Notes: a model not told the origin generated them from the sequence alone. Shown: positions 17,086 through 25,369, counted from the stretch's first letter. The stretch: DNA of 64,000 nt from Mucilaginibacter boryungensis (GCF_015221995.1 NZ_JADFFM010000002.1:248001-312000); one strand, 5' to 3'. Numbers and translations are program-made.

Positions 17086-17394
17086 ATGATTATCTACAAC
17101 GAAACGTATGTAATGGACGAAGGCATCCGCGAGGAATGGCTGGACTGGATGCAGACCAACCAGATCCCCGCTATTATGAAGACCGGCTGGTTCAAATCAT
17201 ACAAAATATTAAGCGTGCTCGATTCACCTAATGAAGGGGTAACCTATTGTGTGCAATTCCTTACCGATAAACGCGAAGATTACACCTATTTTAAAAACAA
17301 GCATTTAAACTGGTTCCACCAGTTACATAATCAAAAGTTTGAGAATAGATTTGTGTTGTTTAACACCCTGATGGAACTTATTGGAGAAAAATGA
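17086..17394 (+). CDS. DUF4286 family protein
   Basis: 102 residues, cytoplasmic. It opens MIIYNETYVMDEGIREEWLDW and contains YCVQFLTDKREDYTYF, which fits the DUF4286 family, a small dimeric ferredoxin-like fold common in Bacteroidota. Function unknown. The last four bases (ATGA) overlap the start of rfbC, so the two are translationally coupled. Confidence 0.8.
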   Translation: MIIYNETYVMDEGIREEWLDWMQTNQIPAIMKTGWFKSYKILSVLDSPNEGVTYCVQFLTDKREDYTYFKNKHLNWFHQLHNQKFENRFVLFNTLMELIGEK

Positions 17395-17939
17395 AAGTAA
17401 CTACCACCGCAATTGAAGGATTGCTAATTATAGAGCCACGTATATTTCCAGATGATCGCGGCTATTTCTACGAAAGCTATAACAAGCCAAAATACCATGA
17501 AGCTGGCATCACGGCTGATTTTGTACAGGACAATCAATCGTTCTCGCAAAAAGGCGCGCTACGCGGCTTACACGGGCAAGCCGATCCGTTTGCACAAGGT
17601 AAATTGGTGAGGGTGATACAAGGCCGGGTTTTAGATGTAGCGGTTGATATCCGCAAAAACTCGCCTACTTACGGCCAGCATGTAAGCATTGAATTAAGCG
17701 GCGAAAACCATTTACAATTTTGGGTACCGCCAGGCTTCCTGCACGGATTTGTAACGCTTGAAGACGATACCATTTTTACCTATAAGGTTACCAACGTTTA
17801 CGATAAAGCATCAGAGATTGGCGTAATATGGAACGACCCTGCCTTAGCCATTGGCTGGGGCATAGATGAAAGGGAAGCTATTATCTCACCAAAAGACGAA
17901 GTATTACCAGCATTTAAGGATTTTGTAAGTCCTTTTTAA
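17391..17939 (+). CDS. rfbC: dTDP-4-dehydrorhamnose 3,5-epimerase
   Basis: 182 residues. RmlC-type cupin that epimerises dTDP-4-keto-6-deoxyglucose at C3 and C5 in rhamnose synthesis. The family signatures are present: PRIFPDDRGYFYESYN at the N-terminus, the catalytic-His motif ALRGLHGQ and FLHGFVTLEDDTIFTYKVTN. The usual LHYQ is LHGQ here, a small change beside the catalytic His. rfbA, rfbB and rfbD are not adjacent; the gene stands in a DUF4286 operon, so the rest of the pathway must be elsewhere, or the enzyme acts on another dTDP sugar. Confidence 0.88.
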   Translation: MKVTTTAIEGLLIIEPRIFPDDRGYFYESYNKPKYHEAGITADFVQDNQSFSQKGALRGLHGQADPFAQGKLVRVIQGRVLDVAVDIRKNSPTYGQHVSIELSGENHLQFWVPPGFLHGFVTLEDDTIFTYKVTNVYDKASEIGVIWNDPALAIGWGIDEREAIISPKDEVLPAFKDFVSPF

Positions 17940-17962
17940 ACTGATTAGTCATTAGTGGGAAT

Positions 17963-18000
17963 TAAAAAGGGGGATGAGTAAACACTCATCCCCCTTTTAA
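17963..18000. terminator. Bidirectional terminator between rfbC and the OmpA-family gene
   Basis: Stem AAAAGGGGGATGAGT / ACTCATCCCCCTTTT with a short AAAC loop and flanking A/T tracts. It lies in the convergent gap between rfbC and the OmpA-family gene. Confidence 0.9.
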
Positions 18001-18029
18001 TATATTGCCCGCAATAAAGTATATCAGAG

Positions 18030-18878
18030 TTACTTCGTAATCAAGTTATACAATTCGTCCAGTTTAGGCGAAAGCACAATTTCAATGCGGCGGTTTTTGG
18101 CTAATGCTTCCGGAGTATTCCCGTTATCAATCGGCTGATACTCGCTTTTCCCGGTAGCGGTCAGTCGTTTTGGATCTATCTTTTCCTCTTCAGTTAAATA
18201 GCGGGTTACCGAAGTTGCGCGTAATACGCTCAGGTCCCAGTTATCTTTTATCTGGCCCAGGTTTTTCACTTTTTTATTATCGGTGTGACCTTCAACCGCC
18301 ATATTAATATCAGGTTCTTTATTTAACACCGCTGCCAGCTGTTTTAAGGCCTGTTTTCCTTTTTCGTCAATCACAATACTGCCCGAAGGAAATAGTAGCT
18401 TATCGGTTAGCGAAACGTACACCTTGCCATTGCGAATATCAACCGAAAGGCCATTTTGGGTAAAGCCTAACAACGCTTTTTGTAGTTTTTCCTTCAGCGC
18501 GTTGGTAGCCTCATCGCGTTTACGCAAAATATCCTCTACCTCTTTTAAACGCGCCTCACGTTTGGCCAGATCGCCGGATAACTGGCTTACCCTTGATGAA
18601 GTGCTGTTCAGCTTATTATTTAACTCGCCCAGGTTTTTATTGGCCACGTTATAGTTCTCATTCAAATCGTTATAATTCTTTTTCAATTCGGCTATCTCGT
18701 GGTGCAGCCTCGCGGTATCGCTTTGCAAACGTGTACGCTCGCCCTCCAAACTCAAGGTACGCGAAGACAGCGAATCGCGTTCGGCCAGTAAGGCTTTATA
18801 CTTTTTAGGCGACATTACTACGCACGATTGCAGCACGACACCCACAATAAGGGCAAATAACAAATATTTTATTTTCAT
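18030..18878 (-). CDS. OmpA-family peptidoglycan-binding lipoprotein
   Basis: 282 residues. Lipoprotein signal (VVLQSC). A long coiled coil (about 25-130, heptad-rich with many K/E/L/N residues) leads to an OmpA C-terminal domain: VEGHTDNKKV, NWDLSVLRATSVTRYL and KNRRIEIVLSP carry the conserved Asp and Arg that bind diaminopimelate in peptidoglycan. It should tether the outer membrane to the wall. It converges on the rfbC terminator and is followed upstream by DUF2461 in the same direction. Confidence 0.88.
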   Translation of the reverse strand: MKIKYLLFALIVGVVLQSCVVMSPKKYKALLAERDSLSSRTLSLEGERTRLQSDTARLHHEIAELKKNYNDLNENYNVANKNLGELNNKLNSTSSRVSQLSGDLAKREARLKEVEDILRKRDEATNALKEKLQKALLGFTQNGLSVDIRNGKVYVSLTDKLLFPSGSIVIDEKGKQALKQLAAVLNKEPDINMAVEGHTDNKKVKNLGQIKDNWDLSVLRATSVTRYLTEEEKIDPKRLTATGKSEYQPIDNGNTPEALAKNRRIEIVLSPKLDELYNLITK

Positions 18879-18899
18879 GGTATGGATTGGGTTTAATTA

Positions 18900-19562
18900 T
18901 CAGGTTAACGCGTTTTGGATAAAACCAAGCAGCGGGTATAGTTCTTTAAATACTTTGCCTACACGTACGGCTACATCCTTCTTCATCAAATCGGCATCGG
19001 AAATTTGGTGCATCGCCGCAAAGCTTTTCAATTTCAGCAGGTCAATATTTTCATTATCCGGTTCATAGCCTTTAGGGATGGTTTTCAGTTGCTCCTGATC
19101 ACGGAATTCGCCAAATACTTTTTTAAATGAGGGCGCGTCAATGATGGCTTTAAACTCGGCAGCATTATAATCTATCTCTTGTCTAATGGCTTTCAGATGG
19201 TCGCCTTCGGGCATCCAGTTACCGCCGCCAACAAACGAATGGCCAGGCTCTATATGGATATAGTAACCTGTCCCGCCGGCGTATCTGCCCTGGCTGAATT
19301 TATGTATCCCAAACCAGCTTTTATATGGGGTTTTATCTTTACTGAAGCGCACATCGCGGTAAATGCGCATCATACATTTTTTAGGATCGGTATGGGCGTC
19401 AACCAGTGGGTCTATCTGGCTTAATTCTTTTAGTACTGCGGCTGTAAAATCACTGATGTTTTCGCGGGCGGCCTCGTAGTCGTCTTTATGATCTAAAAAC
19501 CAATCGCGGTTATTATTTTCCTTCAGGTTTCCTATAAAGTCAAGCGTGCTTTTGCTGATCAT
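18900..19562 (-). CDS. DUF2461 family protein
   Basis: 220 residues, cytoplasmic. It starts with the family signature L.FL..L..NN.RDWF (DFIGNLKENNNRDWFLDHKD) and contains MMRIYRDVRFSKDKTPYKSW, the typical DUF2461/TIGR02453 core. Function unknown. Its 5' end overlaps the 3' end of the DUF983 gene by 23 nt. Confidence 0.88.
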   Translation of the reverse strand: MISKSTLDFIGNLKENNNRDWFLDHKDDYEAARENISDFTAAVLKELSQIDPLVDAHTDPKKCMMRIYRDVRFSKDKTPYKSWFGIHKFSQGRYAGGTGYYIHIEPGHSFVGGGNWMPEGDHLKAIRQEIDYNAAEFKAIIDAPSFKKVFGEFRDQEQLKTIPKGYEPDNENIDLLKLKSFAAMHQISDADLMKKDVAVRVGKVFKELYPLLGFIQNALT

Positions 19563-19947
19563 CGGTATCTAAATATGGCTGGTAATGTATTTTCGGCGAC
19601 AGCCAGTATAACATTAATATGCGCGAATATCGATAATTAAAGGGCGCCAGCAAAATACAGCCACCTAAAATTATACTCAAATAAAGCCATGGCGAATCCA
19701 TGTTGTGACTAAACATATAAGTGGCTACAGCAAGTGTAACTGCCTCGGCTACATTCATGGCATAACTTACATACATAGCCGCATAAAAATAACCGGGTTC
19801 AATCTCAAAAGTCAGGTTGCATTGCGGGCATTTTTCGTGCATTTGGTTACCCTTCCAACTATAAGTGGCGCCTACAAACATATTGCCACGGCGGCAGCGC
19901 GGGCATTTGCCGTGCAGCATTGCCCATGATTTTGGTGTTTCGGCCAT
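19540..19947 (-). CDS. DUF983 family membrane protein (paralogue 1)
   Basis: 135 residues. An N-terminal zinc-ribbon-like part has two CxxC pairs (GKCPRCRRGN and EKCPQCNLTF), followed by FEIEPGYFYAAMYVSYAMNV and two membrane helices. The family is of unknown function, frequently located beside cytochrome oxidase clusters, as here. A second copy with the same layout is at 50073-50555. Confidence 0.85.
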   Translation of the reverse strand: MAETPKSWAMLHGKCPRCRRGNMFVGATYSWKGNQMHEKCPQCNLTFEIEPGYFYAAMYVSYAMNVAEAVTLAVATYMFSHNMDSPWLYLSIILGGCILLAPFNYRYSRILMLYWLSPKIHYQPYLDTDDQQKHA

Positions 19948-19986
19948 TGTACTTTATATAAAAGCCTGCAATAGCAGGCCTATTTT

Positions 19987-20262
19987 CTAATTCAAATGCA
20001 GCTTTTCGCCGCGCATTTTTATATTCACGTTTTTGCGGCGATACTTCCTATACCACACATACCCTGCAATGCCTACAGCCAAATAAGGGGCTGCCAGCAA
20101 AAACAAAATACCATTGTTTAAACCACGGGTAGTACTTGCACCACTTTTGTTATTAGTTTCGACAGTGGCGGCACATTGCGCACACTGCGCATTAGCAGTT
20201 TTAACACTGCAAAATATTACCGCGAATACAAAAATGGTTAAAAACAATCTCAGGCCCTTCAT
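19987..20262 (-). CDS. Small exported CxxC membrane protein of the oxidase cluster
   Basis: 91 residues. Signal peptide (about 1-26, ...KTANAQ), then CAQC at the mature N-terminus, a short linker, one membrane helix (GILFLLAAPYLAVGIAGYVW) and a basic tail (YRKYRRKN). The periplasmic CxxC just after the cleavage site would suit metal binding or thiol exchange. It lies at the distal end of the oxidase and assembly-factor cluster, so a role in copper or heme delivery to cytochrome aa3 is a reasonable inference. No named family is recognised. A TAAATTTG box directly precedes the ATG. Confidence 0.7.
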   Translation of the reverse strand: MKGLRLFLTIFVFAVIFCSVKTANAQCAQCAATVETNNKSGASTTRGLNNGILFLLAAPYLAVGIAGYVWYRKYRRKNVNIKMRGEKLHLN

Positions 20263-20266
20263 GCTG

Positions 20267-20274
20267 CAAATTTA
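20267..20274 (-). promoter_or_regulatory. TAnnTTTG box 4 nt before the start codon
   Basis: TAAATTTG on the minus strand, then CAGC and ATG 20262. CAAA on the plus strand at 20290-20293 (TTTG on the minus strand) is only 15 nt away, shorter than consensus spacing. Confidence 0.4.
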
Positions 20275-20278
20275 TTTA

Positions 20279-20860
20279 TTATTTAATTACAAAGTGATAA
20301 TAAGGCGATATCAAAATATAAACTACCACGCCGGTCACCGTAACATATAACCATATGGGGAATGTCCAGCGTACCAGCTTGCGGTGCTTTTCTACCTGCA
20401 TTTGCAGGCCGCGGTAAAAGCTCAATAATATTAACGGTAAAACGCCGGCGGCCAGTATAATGTGCGATATCAAAATCACCAGGTAAATGGTGCGCACGCC
20501 ACCAATGGCCGCCTTCTCTTCGGCGTCCAAAACGCCATCGCCGCTTAGATCGCCAAAAATGGTTTCAGGAGCCATATAATGAAAGCTAATGTATGATACC
20601 AGGAACAATGCTGAAAGGCAAAATGCGGTGATATTTATGCGCTTATGCATGGTGATATTACCTCTCCGGATAAACATTAAGGATATAACCAGCAATACCG
20701 CGCAAGTACCATTTAAAATAGCATTCAGTTTTGGCAAAAAGTAAATAAATGATGGCAGGTGTGCCGGCGGCGGCAGCACTTTACGGTTAAGCAATAACAC
20801 CACCAAAAAAACAAAGATGGAAACGGCGGCTACAAAGCGAAATATGAATTTATCTGTCAT
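20279..20860 (-). CDS. DUF420 membrane protein with an EF-hand-like insertion
   Basis: 193 residues from ATG 20860 (MTDKFIFRFV). The frame opens at a TTG in the preceding repeat, which is rejected. Five membrane helices and conserved histidines match the DUF420 (CtaM-like) family found with cytochrome oxidase genes and thought to assist oxidase biogenesis. Between helices 3 and 4 lies DLSGDGVLDAEE (residues 104-115), which fits all ligand positions of a calcium-binding EF-hand loop (1, 3, 5, 7, 9, 12). The neighbours are SCO upstream and the small CxxC protein downstream. Confidence 0.82.
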   Translation of the reverse strand: MTDKFIFRFVAAVSIFVFLVVLLLNRKVLPPPAHLPSFIYFLPKLNAILNGTCAVLLVISLMFIRRGNITMHKRINITAFCLSALFLVSYISFHYMAPETIFGDLSGDGVLDAEEKAAIGGVRTIYLVILISHIILAAGVLPLILLSFYRGLQMQVEKHRKLVRWTFPIWLYVTVTGVVVYILISPYYHFVIK

Positions 20861-20867
20861 TGTTTTT

Positions 20868-20895
20868 GAGTCAAGAGTCAAGAGTCAAGAGTCAG
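20868..20895. repeat. Four tandem 7-bp units (GAGTCAA x3, GAGTCAG)
   Basis: Units begin at 20868, 20875, 20882 and 20889. They lie between the SCO and DUF420 genes. Confidence 0.9.
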
Positions 20896-20976
20896 GATTA
20901 AACCTTCTCTGATACTTATTAAATCATTTATACCTTCCCTCTATTCTTGAATCCTGATCCGTATCTCGTGATTCTC

Positions 20977-21669
20977 TTAATAGAGCGGTTTATCCTTCTT
21001 CCGCAATTCTTCCGATATCTGTACTTTCAATTCATCAGCCAGTCGTGCTACATCGGTTGGCAAAGTGCCGTCATAATAGCCACGGATACGGTGTTCAGGG
21101 TCAAGCAGTATCAGCTTGTTGCTGTAAATAAAATCATCCTTACCGTTTTGCAGGGCATCTACCAGTAAGCCTTTCCGGGCCAGCGGGTAAATTTGCGAAG
21201 TATCGCCTGTCAAAAACAACCATTTGTTTTCAGGCTGATGGTACCGTGCGGCATAAGCCTTTAAAACAGCTGGTTTATCCCTATCGGGATCTACAGTTAT
21301 TGAAGCAAAGGTAACCAGTTTATTCTTTCCGTAATATTTAGCCAGGCTATCCATACCCGCATTTACCTGGTTACAAGTATTTGGGCAGTGGGTATAAAAA
21401 AAACTGATTACCAATATTTGCGGGCCAATGGTTTTAAACGATACGGGCTTGCCGTTCTGATCCTGCAAATTAAAATCGGCTACTGTATGGTAAAGCGTAT
21501 CCGGTATCTTTTTACCGTGGAAAGTATGGAAGGTGCCCGATAACGGTTTCGGGCCAAAAAAAGGGAGCGGTTTATACCTGTTTTTGCCCTGACTGGTTAG
21601 TAAATAATATAAAAATCCCGGTACCGCTAATATCAGTACCAGGACTATTATCTTTTTTATTTTGCTCAT
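20977..21669 (-). CDS. SCO1/SenC-family copper chaperone
   Basis: 230 residues. An N-terminal membrane anchor (about 6-24) holds a periplasmic thioredoxin-like domain. The copper site CxxxC is in FFYTHCPNTCNQVN, and the conserved distal His is in DPEHRIRGYYDG. SCO proteins deliver copper to the CuA centre of oxidase subunit II, which is encoded upstream in the same cluster. It starts 2 nt after the subunit IV stop codon. Confidence 0.92.
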   Translation of the reverse strand: MSKIKKIIVLVLILAVPGFLYYLLTSQGKNRYKPLPFFGPKPLSGTFHTFHGKKIPDTLYHTVADFNLQDQNGKPVSFKTIGPQILVISFFYTHCPNTCNQVNAGMDSLAKYYGKNKLVTFASITVDPDRDKPAVLKAYAARYHQPENKWLFLTGDTSQIYPLARKGLLVDALQNGKDDFIYSNKLILLDPEHRIRGYYDGTLPTDVARLADELKVQISEELRKKDKPLY

Positions 21670-21671
21670 TA

Positions 21672-22010
21672 TTATCTTAGGTCAACCCAGTGGTGACTTT
21701 CGTTGGTCAATACCAGAATTAGACCGATGATGAATAAAATAGGTACTATGATGGTGTAAACCATGGCTACCTTTTCAAATTTTAAGTGCATAAAGTATGC
21801 AACAATAAAGAAAGCTTTAGCTAATGTAAGTACAATATAGATTGGGTTAGCCATATGGTATCCAATAATACCATGCGGCACCATGTATAATGCTATAATA
21901 AACTCAATTACAGTGATACCCAGCAATACAAAGAATACGTTCCAAATTTTCTTTTTGGACATTCCTTCGTGGTCGCCTTCAGTGTGTATATCGTGTGAAT
22001 GTTCTGACAT
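21672..22010 (-). CDS. Cytochrome c oxidase subunit IV-family protein
   Basis: 112 residues from ATG 22010 (MSEHSHDIHTEGDHEGM). The longer frame to 22070 overlaps subunit III and is rejected. Three membrane helices (KIWNVFFVLLGITVIEFIIAL, a middle helix, and a last helix ending LILVLT) match the prokaryotic COX4 family. It is an accessory subunit of the aa3 oxidase. The N-terminus is rich in His and acidic residues, like that of subunit I. Confidence 0.85.
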   Translation of the reverse strand: MSEHSHDIHTEGDHEGMSKKKIWNVFFVLLGITVIEFIIALYMVPHGIIGYHMANPIYIVLTLAKAFFIVAYFMHLKFEKVAMVYTIIVPILFIIGLILVLTNESHHWVDLR

Positions 22011-22033
22011 GATAATATATCTTAAAAATGTTT

Positions 22034-22750
22034 TTAAACTAAATAGAAGAATGTAAATACGAATACCCAAACAAGGTCTACAAAGTGCCAGTAAAGGCCT
22101 ACTTTTTCAATCATCAGGTAACTGCCTCGTTTTTGGTAGGTACCCAATAATACGTTTATAGTAATAACGATATTAATAACAACCCCGCTAAATACGTGGA
22201 AACCGTGGAAACCGGTAATGGTAAAAAACAGGTTAGCGAACTGCTGGGTATAAGCTGCATTAACAGGCGTATCTTTATGGAAGAACTCTTTCAACTCTTC
22301 TGAATTAGGGATATGTCCCCACCAGAAGCCCTCGCTATGTAAGTGTGTCCACTCTAAGGCCTGGCAACCAAGGAACATAAAACCACCTATAATGGTTAAT
22401 ATCATCCAGGAAACAACTTCTTTTTTAGAATTACGATGTCCTGCCTCAACAGCTAATACCATGGTTACCGAGCTCATAATGAGGATAAAGGTCATGATAC
22501 CCACAAATACCAGTGGCTGGCCATGCTCTACCAGGAAAGGTACAGATTGGAAAACCAGATCGGGTGCAGGCCAGCTTGGTGAGCTGAAACGCAATGCGCC
22601 GTAAGAGATCAATAAACTTGAAAATGTAAACGCGTCGGAAAGCAGGAAGAACCACATCATCATCTTACCATACTCAACCGAGAATGGTGATCGGCCGCCG
22701 GCCCATGCTGTGGTCTTTACTTCGTCAATTTTTGATGCTGTTGTACTCAT
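22034..22750 (-). CDS. ctaE: Heme-copper oxidase subunit III
   Basis: 238 residues with six to seven membrane helices. Typical subunit III sequences include FFLLSDAFTFSSLLISY, a conserved Glu region (CQALEWTHLHSEGFWWG) and FHGFHVFSG followed by GLYWHFVDLVWVFVFTFFY at the C-terminus. It stabilises the oxidase and its proton uptake. A second, shorter subunit III-like gene lies directly upstream. Confidence 0.92.
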   Translation of the reverse strand: MSTTASKIDEVKTTAWAGGRSPFSVEYGKMMMWFFLLSDAFTFSSLLISYGALRFSSPSWPAPDLVFQSVPFLVEHGQPLVFVGIMTFILIMSSVTMVLAVEAGHRNSKKEVVSWMILTIIGGFMFLGCQALEWTHLHSEGFWWGHIPNSEELKEFFHKDTPVNAAYTQQFANLFFTITGFHGFHVFSGVVINIVITINVLLGTYQKRGSYLMIEKVGLYWHFVDLVWVFVFTFFYLV

Positions 22751-22771
22751 CTGTACTAAAATAAGAGATGT

Positions 22772-23356
22772 TTAAATTTGGTTCAAAAGTAAAAAAACAT
22801 AGAGATAAATCCATATAATATCTAAGAAATGCCAAAAAATAGATGCCATTTCCATTCTATATAAATTCTTAACCTGTGGTATACTTTTTATGCTGCCCCT
22901 TAACGCGCTGCCCAGCCATATCAGACCGCCAATAATGTGCAGCAGGTGTGCCATAGTAATTACATAAACAAACGATCGCGAGGCGTTAGGATCGGTAAGA
23001 TATACCTGCATTTTGTACGACAGGATGTACCAGCCGTATACCTGCAAGGCAAAAAACACAATACCCAGCCCGATAGTAAGCCATAGCATTAATTGCTGCA
23101 TGCCAAGATTGAGTTGCTTGGCAGCTCTTGATGCTGCAAACAGTGTTATACTGCTGGTTACCAATACAAGTGTACTGTATAAAAACGATTTTGGTAAAAT
23201 TACATTTAAGCCGTGGCCTTTACCACCGGCGTAAACTATAAACCCGCTGCTGAAAGCTGCGAACAACATAAAGGATACAAAAACGAATATCCACATGTTG
23301 AACCGCTTGGCATTCAGGTTTATTTTATCCCTATCTTGTTGTATCTGTGCCATCAT
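22772..23356 (-). CDS. Second subunit III-like heme-copper oxidase protein
   Basis: 194 residues, five membrane helices. It shares the subunit III pattern (RFNMWIFVFVSFMLFAAFSS, AHLLHIIGGLIWL, ASIFWHFLDIIWIYLYVFL) but is shorter than the neighbouring copy and clearly different in sequence. Two subunit III genes are usual in Bacteroidota aa3 clusters. Its start overlaps the stop codon of heme O synthase (TAATG), so it is translationally coupled. Confidence 0.88.
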   Translation of the reverse strand: MMAQIQQDRDKINLNAKRFNMWIFVFVSFMLFAAFSSGFIVYAGGKGHGLNVILPKSFLYSTLVLVTSSITLFAASRAAKQLNLGMQQLMLWLTIGLGIVFFALQVYGWYILSYKMQVYLTDPNASRSFVYVITMAHLLHIIGGLIWLGSALRGSIKSIPQVKNLYRMEMASIFWHFLDIIWIYLYVFLLLNQI

Positions 23357-24249
23357 TACGCTTTAGCGATAAAATCAAATAAAAACATTAACTGCACCAC
23401 CGGCAAATAAAAGAAAGAACCGAACATTAAAGACCGGGCTGCCTTTATTTCTGTGGTGCGCAAAAGTACAAATCCCTGGTATAAAAATACCAGGCTGCAT
23501 ACTAATGATACACCAAATAAATACCAACCAGCATGACCGTAAATTGTTGGTAATAAACTTACCGGTAACAATATCATTGTAAATAAAAAAGTAATAGCCG
23601 CGCTCGGTTTATCGCGCTGACCTGTAGGTAACAGGCGGAAGCCTGCCAACTTATAATCATCATCCAGCACCCAGGCAATGGCCCAAAAGTGCGGAAACTG
23701 CCAAACAAACTGTATGGCAAATAAAATCAATGCAATTTCATCAATACGCCCGTGTGGTTGACCGGCTACATAACCAATAAGCGGTGGCAAAGCCCCTGGA
23801 ATAGCACCAACAAATACCGCTATAGGCGATTTCCGTTTTAATGGTGTGTAAGCAAACGCGTATAACAATATCGAGAAAACGGACAGTAAGCCTGTAAGTA
23901 AGTTCAATGTACCTAAAATATAAGTCCCAGCCATCCCCATGGCTAAGCCAAGTACTAATCCCTGCCCGGTGGTCATACGCCCGGCGGGCATTGGGCGGTC
24001 CATGGTGCGTTTCATTAACCTGTCAAGGTCAACTTCAATAATCTCGTTAAAGCAATTGGCTGCGCCGGTAACTAAAAAGCCTCCGGCAACCAGTTTCAGC
24101 CAGTTTATCCACATAGTTGAGCTATACAGCGAGCCCCAGGTATTACCACCATTAGCCTTTACGGCGATGATAAAAGATATGGAAGCTGAAAACACCACCA
24201 GGAAAGTAAGCCTGAATTTGATCAGTTTAGAGAAATCGCTCATCTTCAT
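23356..24249 (-). CDS. ctaB: Protoheme IX farnesyltransferase (heme O synthase)
   Basis: 297 residues, UbiA superfamily, about nine membrane helices. Both Asp-rich motifs are present: NCFNEIIEVDLDRLMKRTMD, then DDDYKLAGFRLLP. RPMPAGRMT is typical of heme O synthase. It converts heme B to heme O, the substrate of the heme A synthase whose gene overlaps its start (ATGA). Together they provide heme A for cytochrome aa3. Confidence 0.93.
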   Translation of the reverse strand: MKMSDFSKLIKFRLTFLVVFSASISFIIAVKANGGNTWGSLYSSTMWINWLKLVAGGFLVTGAANCFNEIIEVDLDRLMKRTMDRPMPAGRMTTGQGLVLGLAMGMAGTYILGTLNLLTGLLSVFSILLYAFAYTPLKRKSPIAVFVGAIPGALPPLIGYVAGQPHGRIDEIALILFAIQFVWQFPHFWAIAWVLDDDYKLAGFRLLPTGQRDKPSAAITFLFTMILLPVSLLPTIYGHAGWYLFGVSLVCSLVFLYQGFVLLRTTEIKAARSLMFGSFFYLPVVQLMFLFDFIAKA

Positions 24250-25307
24250 ACACGTACCTCCCTCGCGTTCGCCGACCGCGATAAATTAAGCAGCAAATAA
24301 AACTGCGCCCCAAATACCAGGCTGGCTAATAAAATATGTAGTGTTTGCGCAAACGGCGGCAGCGCGAAATAGGATAATGCTATCCCGGTGCCAATTTGCA
24401 GCACGATCATCAAAAACGTAAAACTCATTAATTGCTGATGGATAGAATGGCGGCTATAGCTTTTACGCACCAAACCATAAAGCATCACATTCAATACAAA
24501 TACGGCTAAAGCCAGGTCGCGATGATGGGTGAATATCTCTCCTGCCCTGCCTACCCAATCCTGGCGGTAGCCACCTTGCAGGTGTGTCGATATTTCGTCT
24601 ATCTTCTCTCGTACCGATGTACCCATGCTTATTTGTACAACGCTTAATAATATCACTATAATAGTCAGCAGGTATACAAAACCTTTTACAGTCAATTTGG
24701 GCCTACCCTGTACTTTAGCGGCATGATAACTATAAATGGCCAGCGCCAAAATAGCCAGCGCCAATAGCATATGTACCGTTACTATCCAGGCTACCAAGTT
24801 GGTTGATACCACAATAGAACCTAGCCAGCCCTGAAAGCCAACTAAAATTAGGTTCGCAACACTTGCTATCACAATGCCATTATTCACACCTTTATAGCTA
24901 AAAGAATAAATAGCGGTAAGTAACAGGGCAAAGCCCGAAAGCACCCCGATTAACCGGTTAATATATTCCGTCCAGGTTTTACCAGCATTAAAGTCTTCAG
25001 GAACCAAAATAGATCGATCCTCGCGGATGCGTGTTGCCAAATCGCTGTAGCCAAATAAGTCGAGGGTTTTGGCAAAGCGTTCGTTCTTTTTCATTCGGCC
25101 AGCTACATACTTCTGTTTATAATCGGCCGGTAATTGTGAAGCATTAGTGGGTGGGATATATCCACCAAAGCATTTTGGCCAATCCGGACACCCCATACCC
25201 GATCCTGTACTGCGCACTACGCCGCCTGCCAGTATCAAAATAAATAGCAAAACAATTGCAGTAAGGTTAAAAAACTGAAATTTCTTTTTTGCCGGTGATA
25301 TGCTCAT
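24246..25307 (-). CDS. ctaA: Heme A synthase (COX15/CtaA family)
   Basis: 353 residues with eight membrane helices. The family opening GGVVRSTGSGMGCPDWPKCFG is present, as are the heme-ligand histidines in paired helices (VTVHMLLALA, EIFTHHRDLALAVFV, QTLHILLASL). It oxidises heme O to heme A. It is the first gene after the internal terminator that follows subunit I, so the assembly genes may be expressed at a lower level than the structural genes. Confidence 0.92.
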   Translation of the reverse strand: MSISPAKKKFQFFNLTAIVLLFILILAGGVVRSTGSGMGCPDWPKCFGGYIPPTNASQLPADYKQKYVAGRMKKNERFAKTLDLFGYSDLATRIREDRSILVPEDFNAGKTWTEYINRLIGVLSGFALLLTAIYSFSYKGVNNGIVIASVANLILVGFQGWLGSIVVSTNLVAWIVTVHMLLALAILALAIYSYHAAKVQGRPKLTVKGFVYLLTIIVILLSVVQISMGTSVREKIDEISTHLQGGYRQDWVGRAGEIFTHHRDLALAVFVLNVMLYGLVRKSYSRHSIHQQLMSFTFLMIVLQIGTGIALSYFALPPFAQTLHILLASLVFGAQFYLLLNLSRSANAREVRV

Positions 25308-25313
25308 TTAATG

Positions 25314-25369
25314 CTTTTAAAAACTTAGGGTATCTGTCAAGGCAAAATTGCCCGTAACAGATACCCTAA
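25314..25369 (-). terminator. Intrinsic terminator between coxI and heme A synthase
   Basis: Perfect 13-bp stem TTAGGGTATCTGT (25325-25337) / ACAGATACCCTAA (25357-25369), followed on the minus strand by GTTTTTAAAAG. It splits the respiratory cluster into a structural part and an assembly part. Confidence 0.82.

Noticed and set aside
20868..20895. Possible CRISPR-like array (GAGTCAA x4)
   Set aside because: Units are 7 bp and directly adjacent without spacers; no cas genes. It is a short tandem repeat.
22034..23356. Two subunit III genes as an assembly duplication
   Set aside because: They differ in length (238 and 194 residues) and sequence; two such genes are normal in Bacteroidota aa3 clusters.
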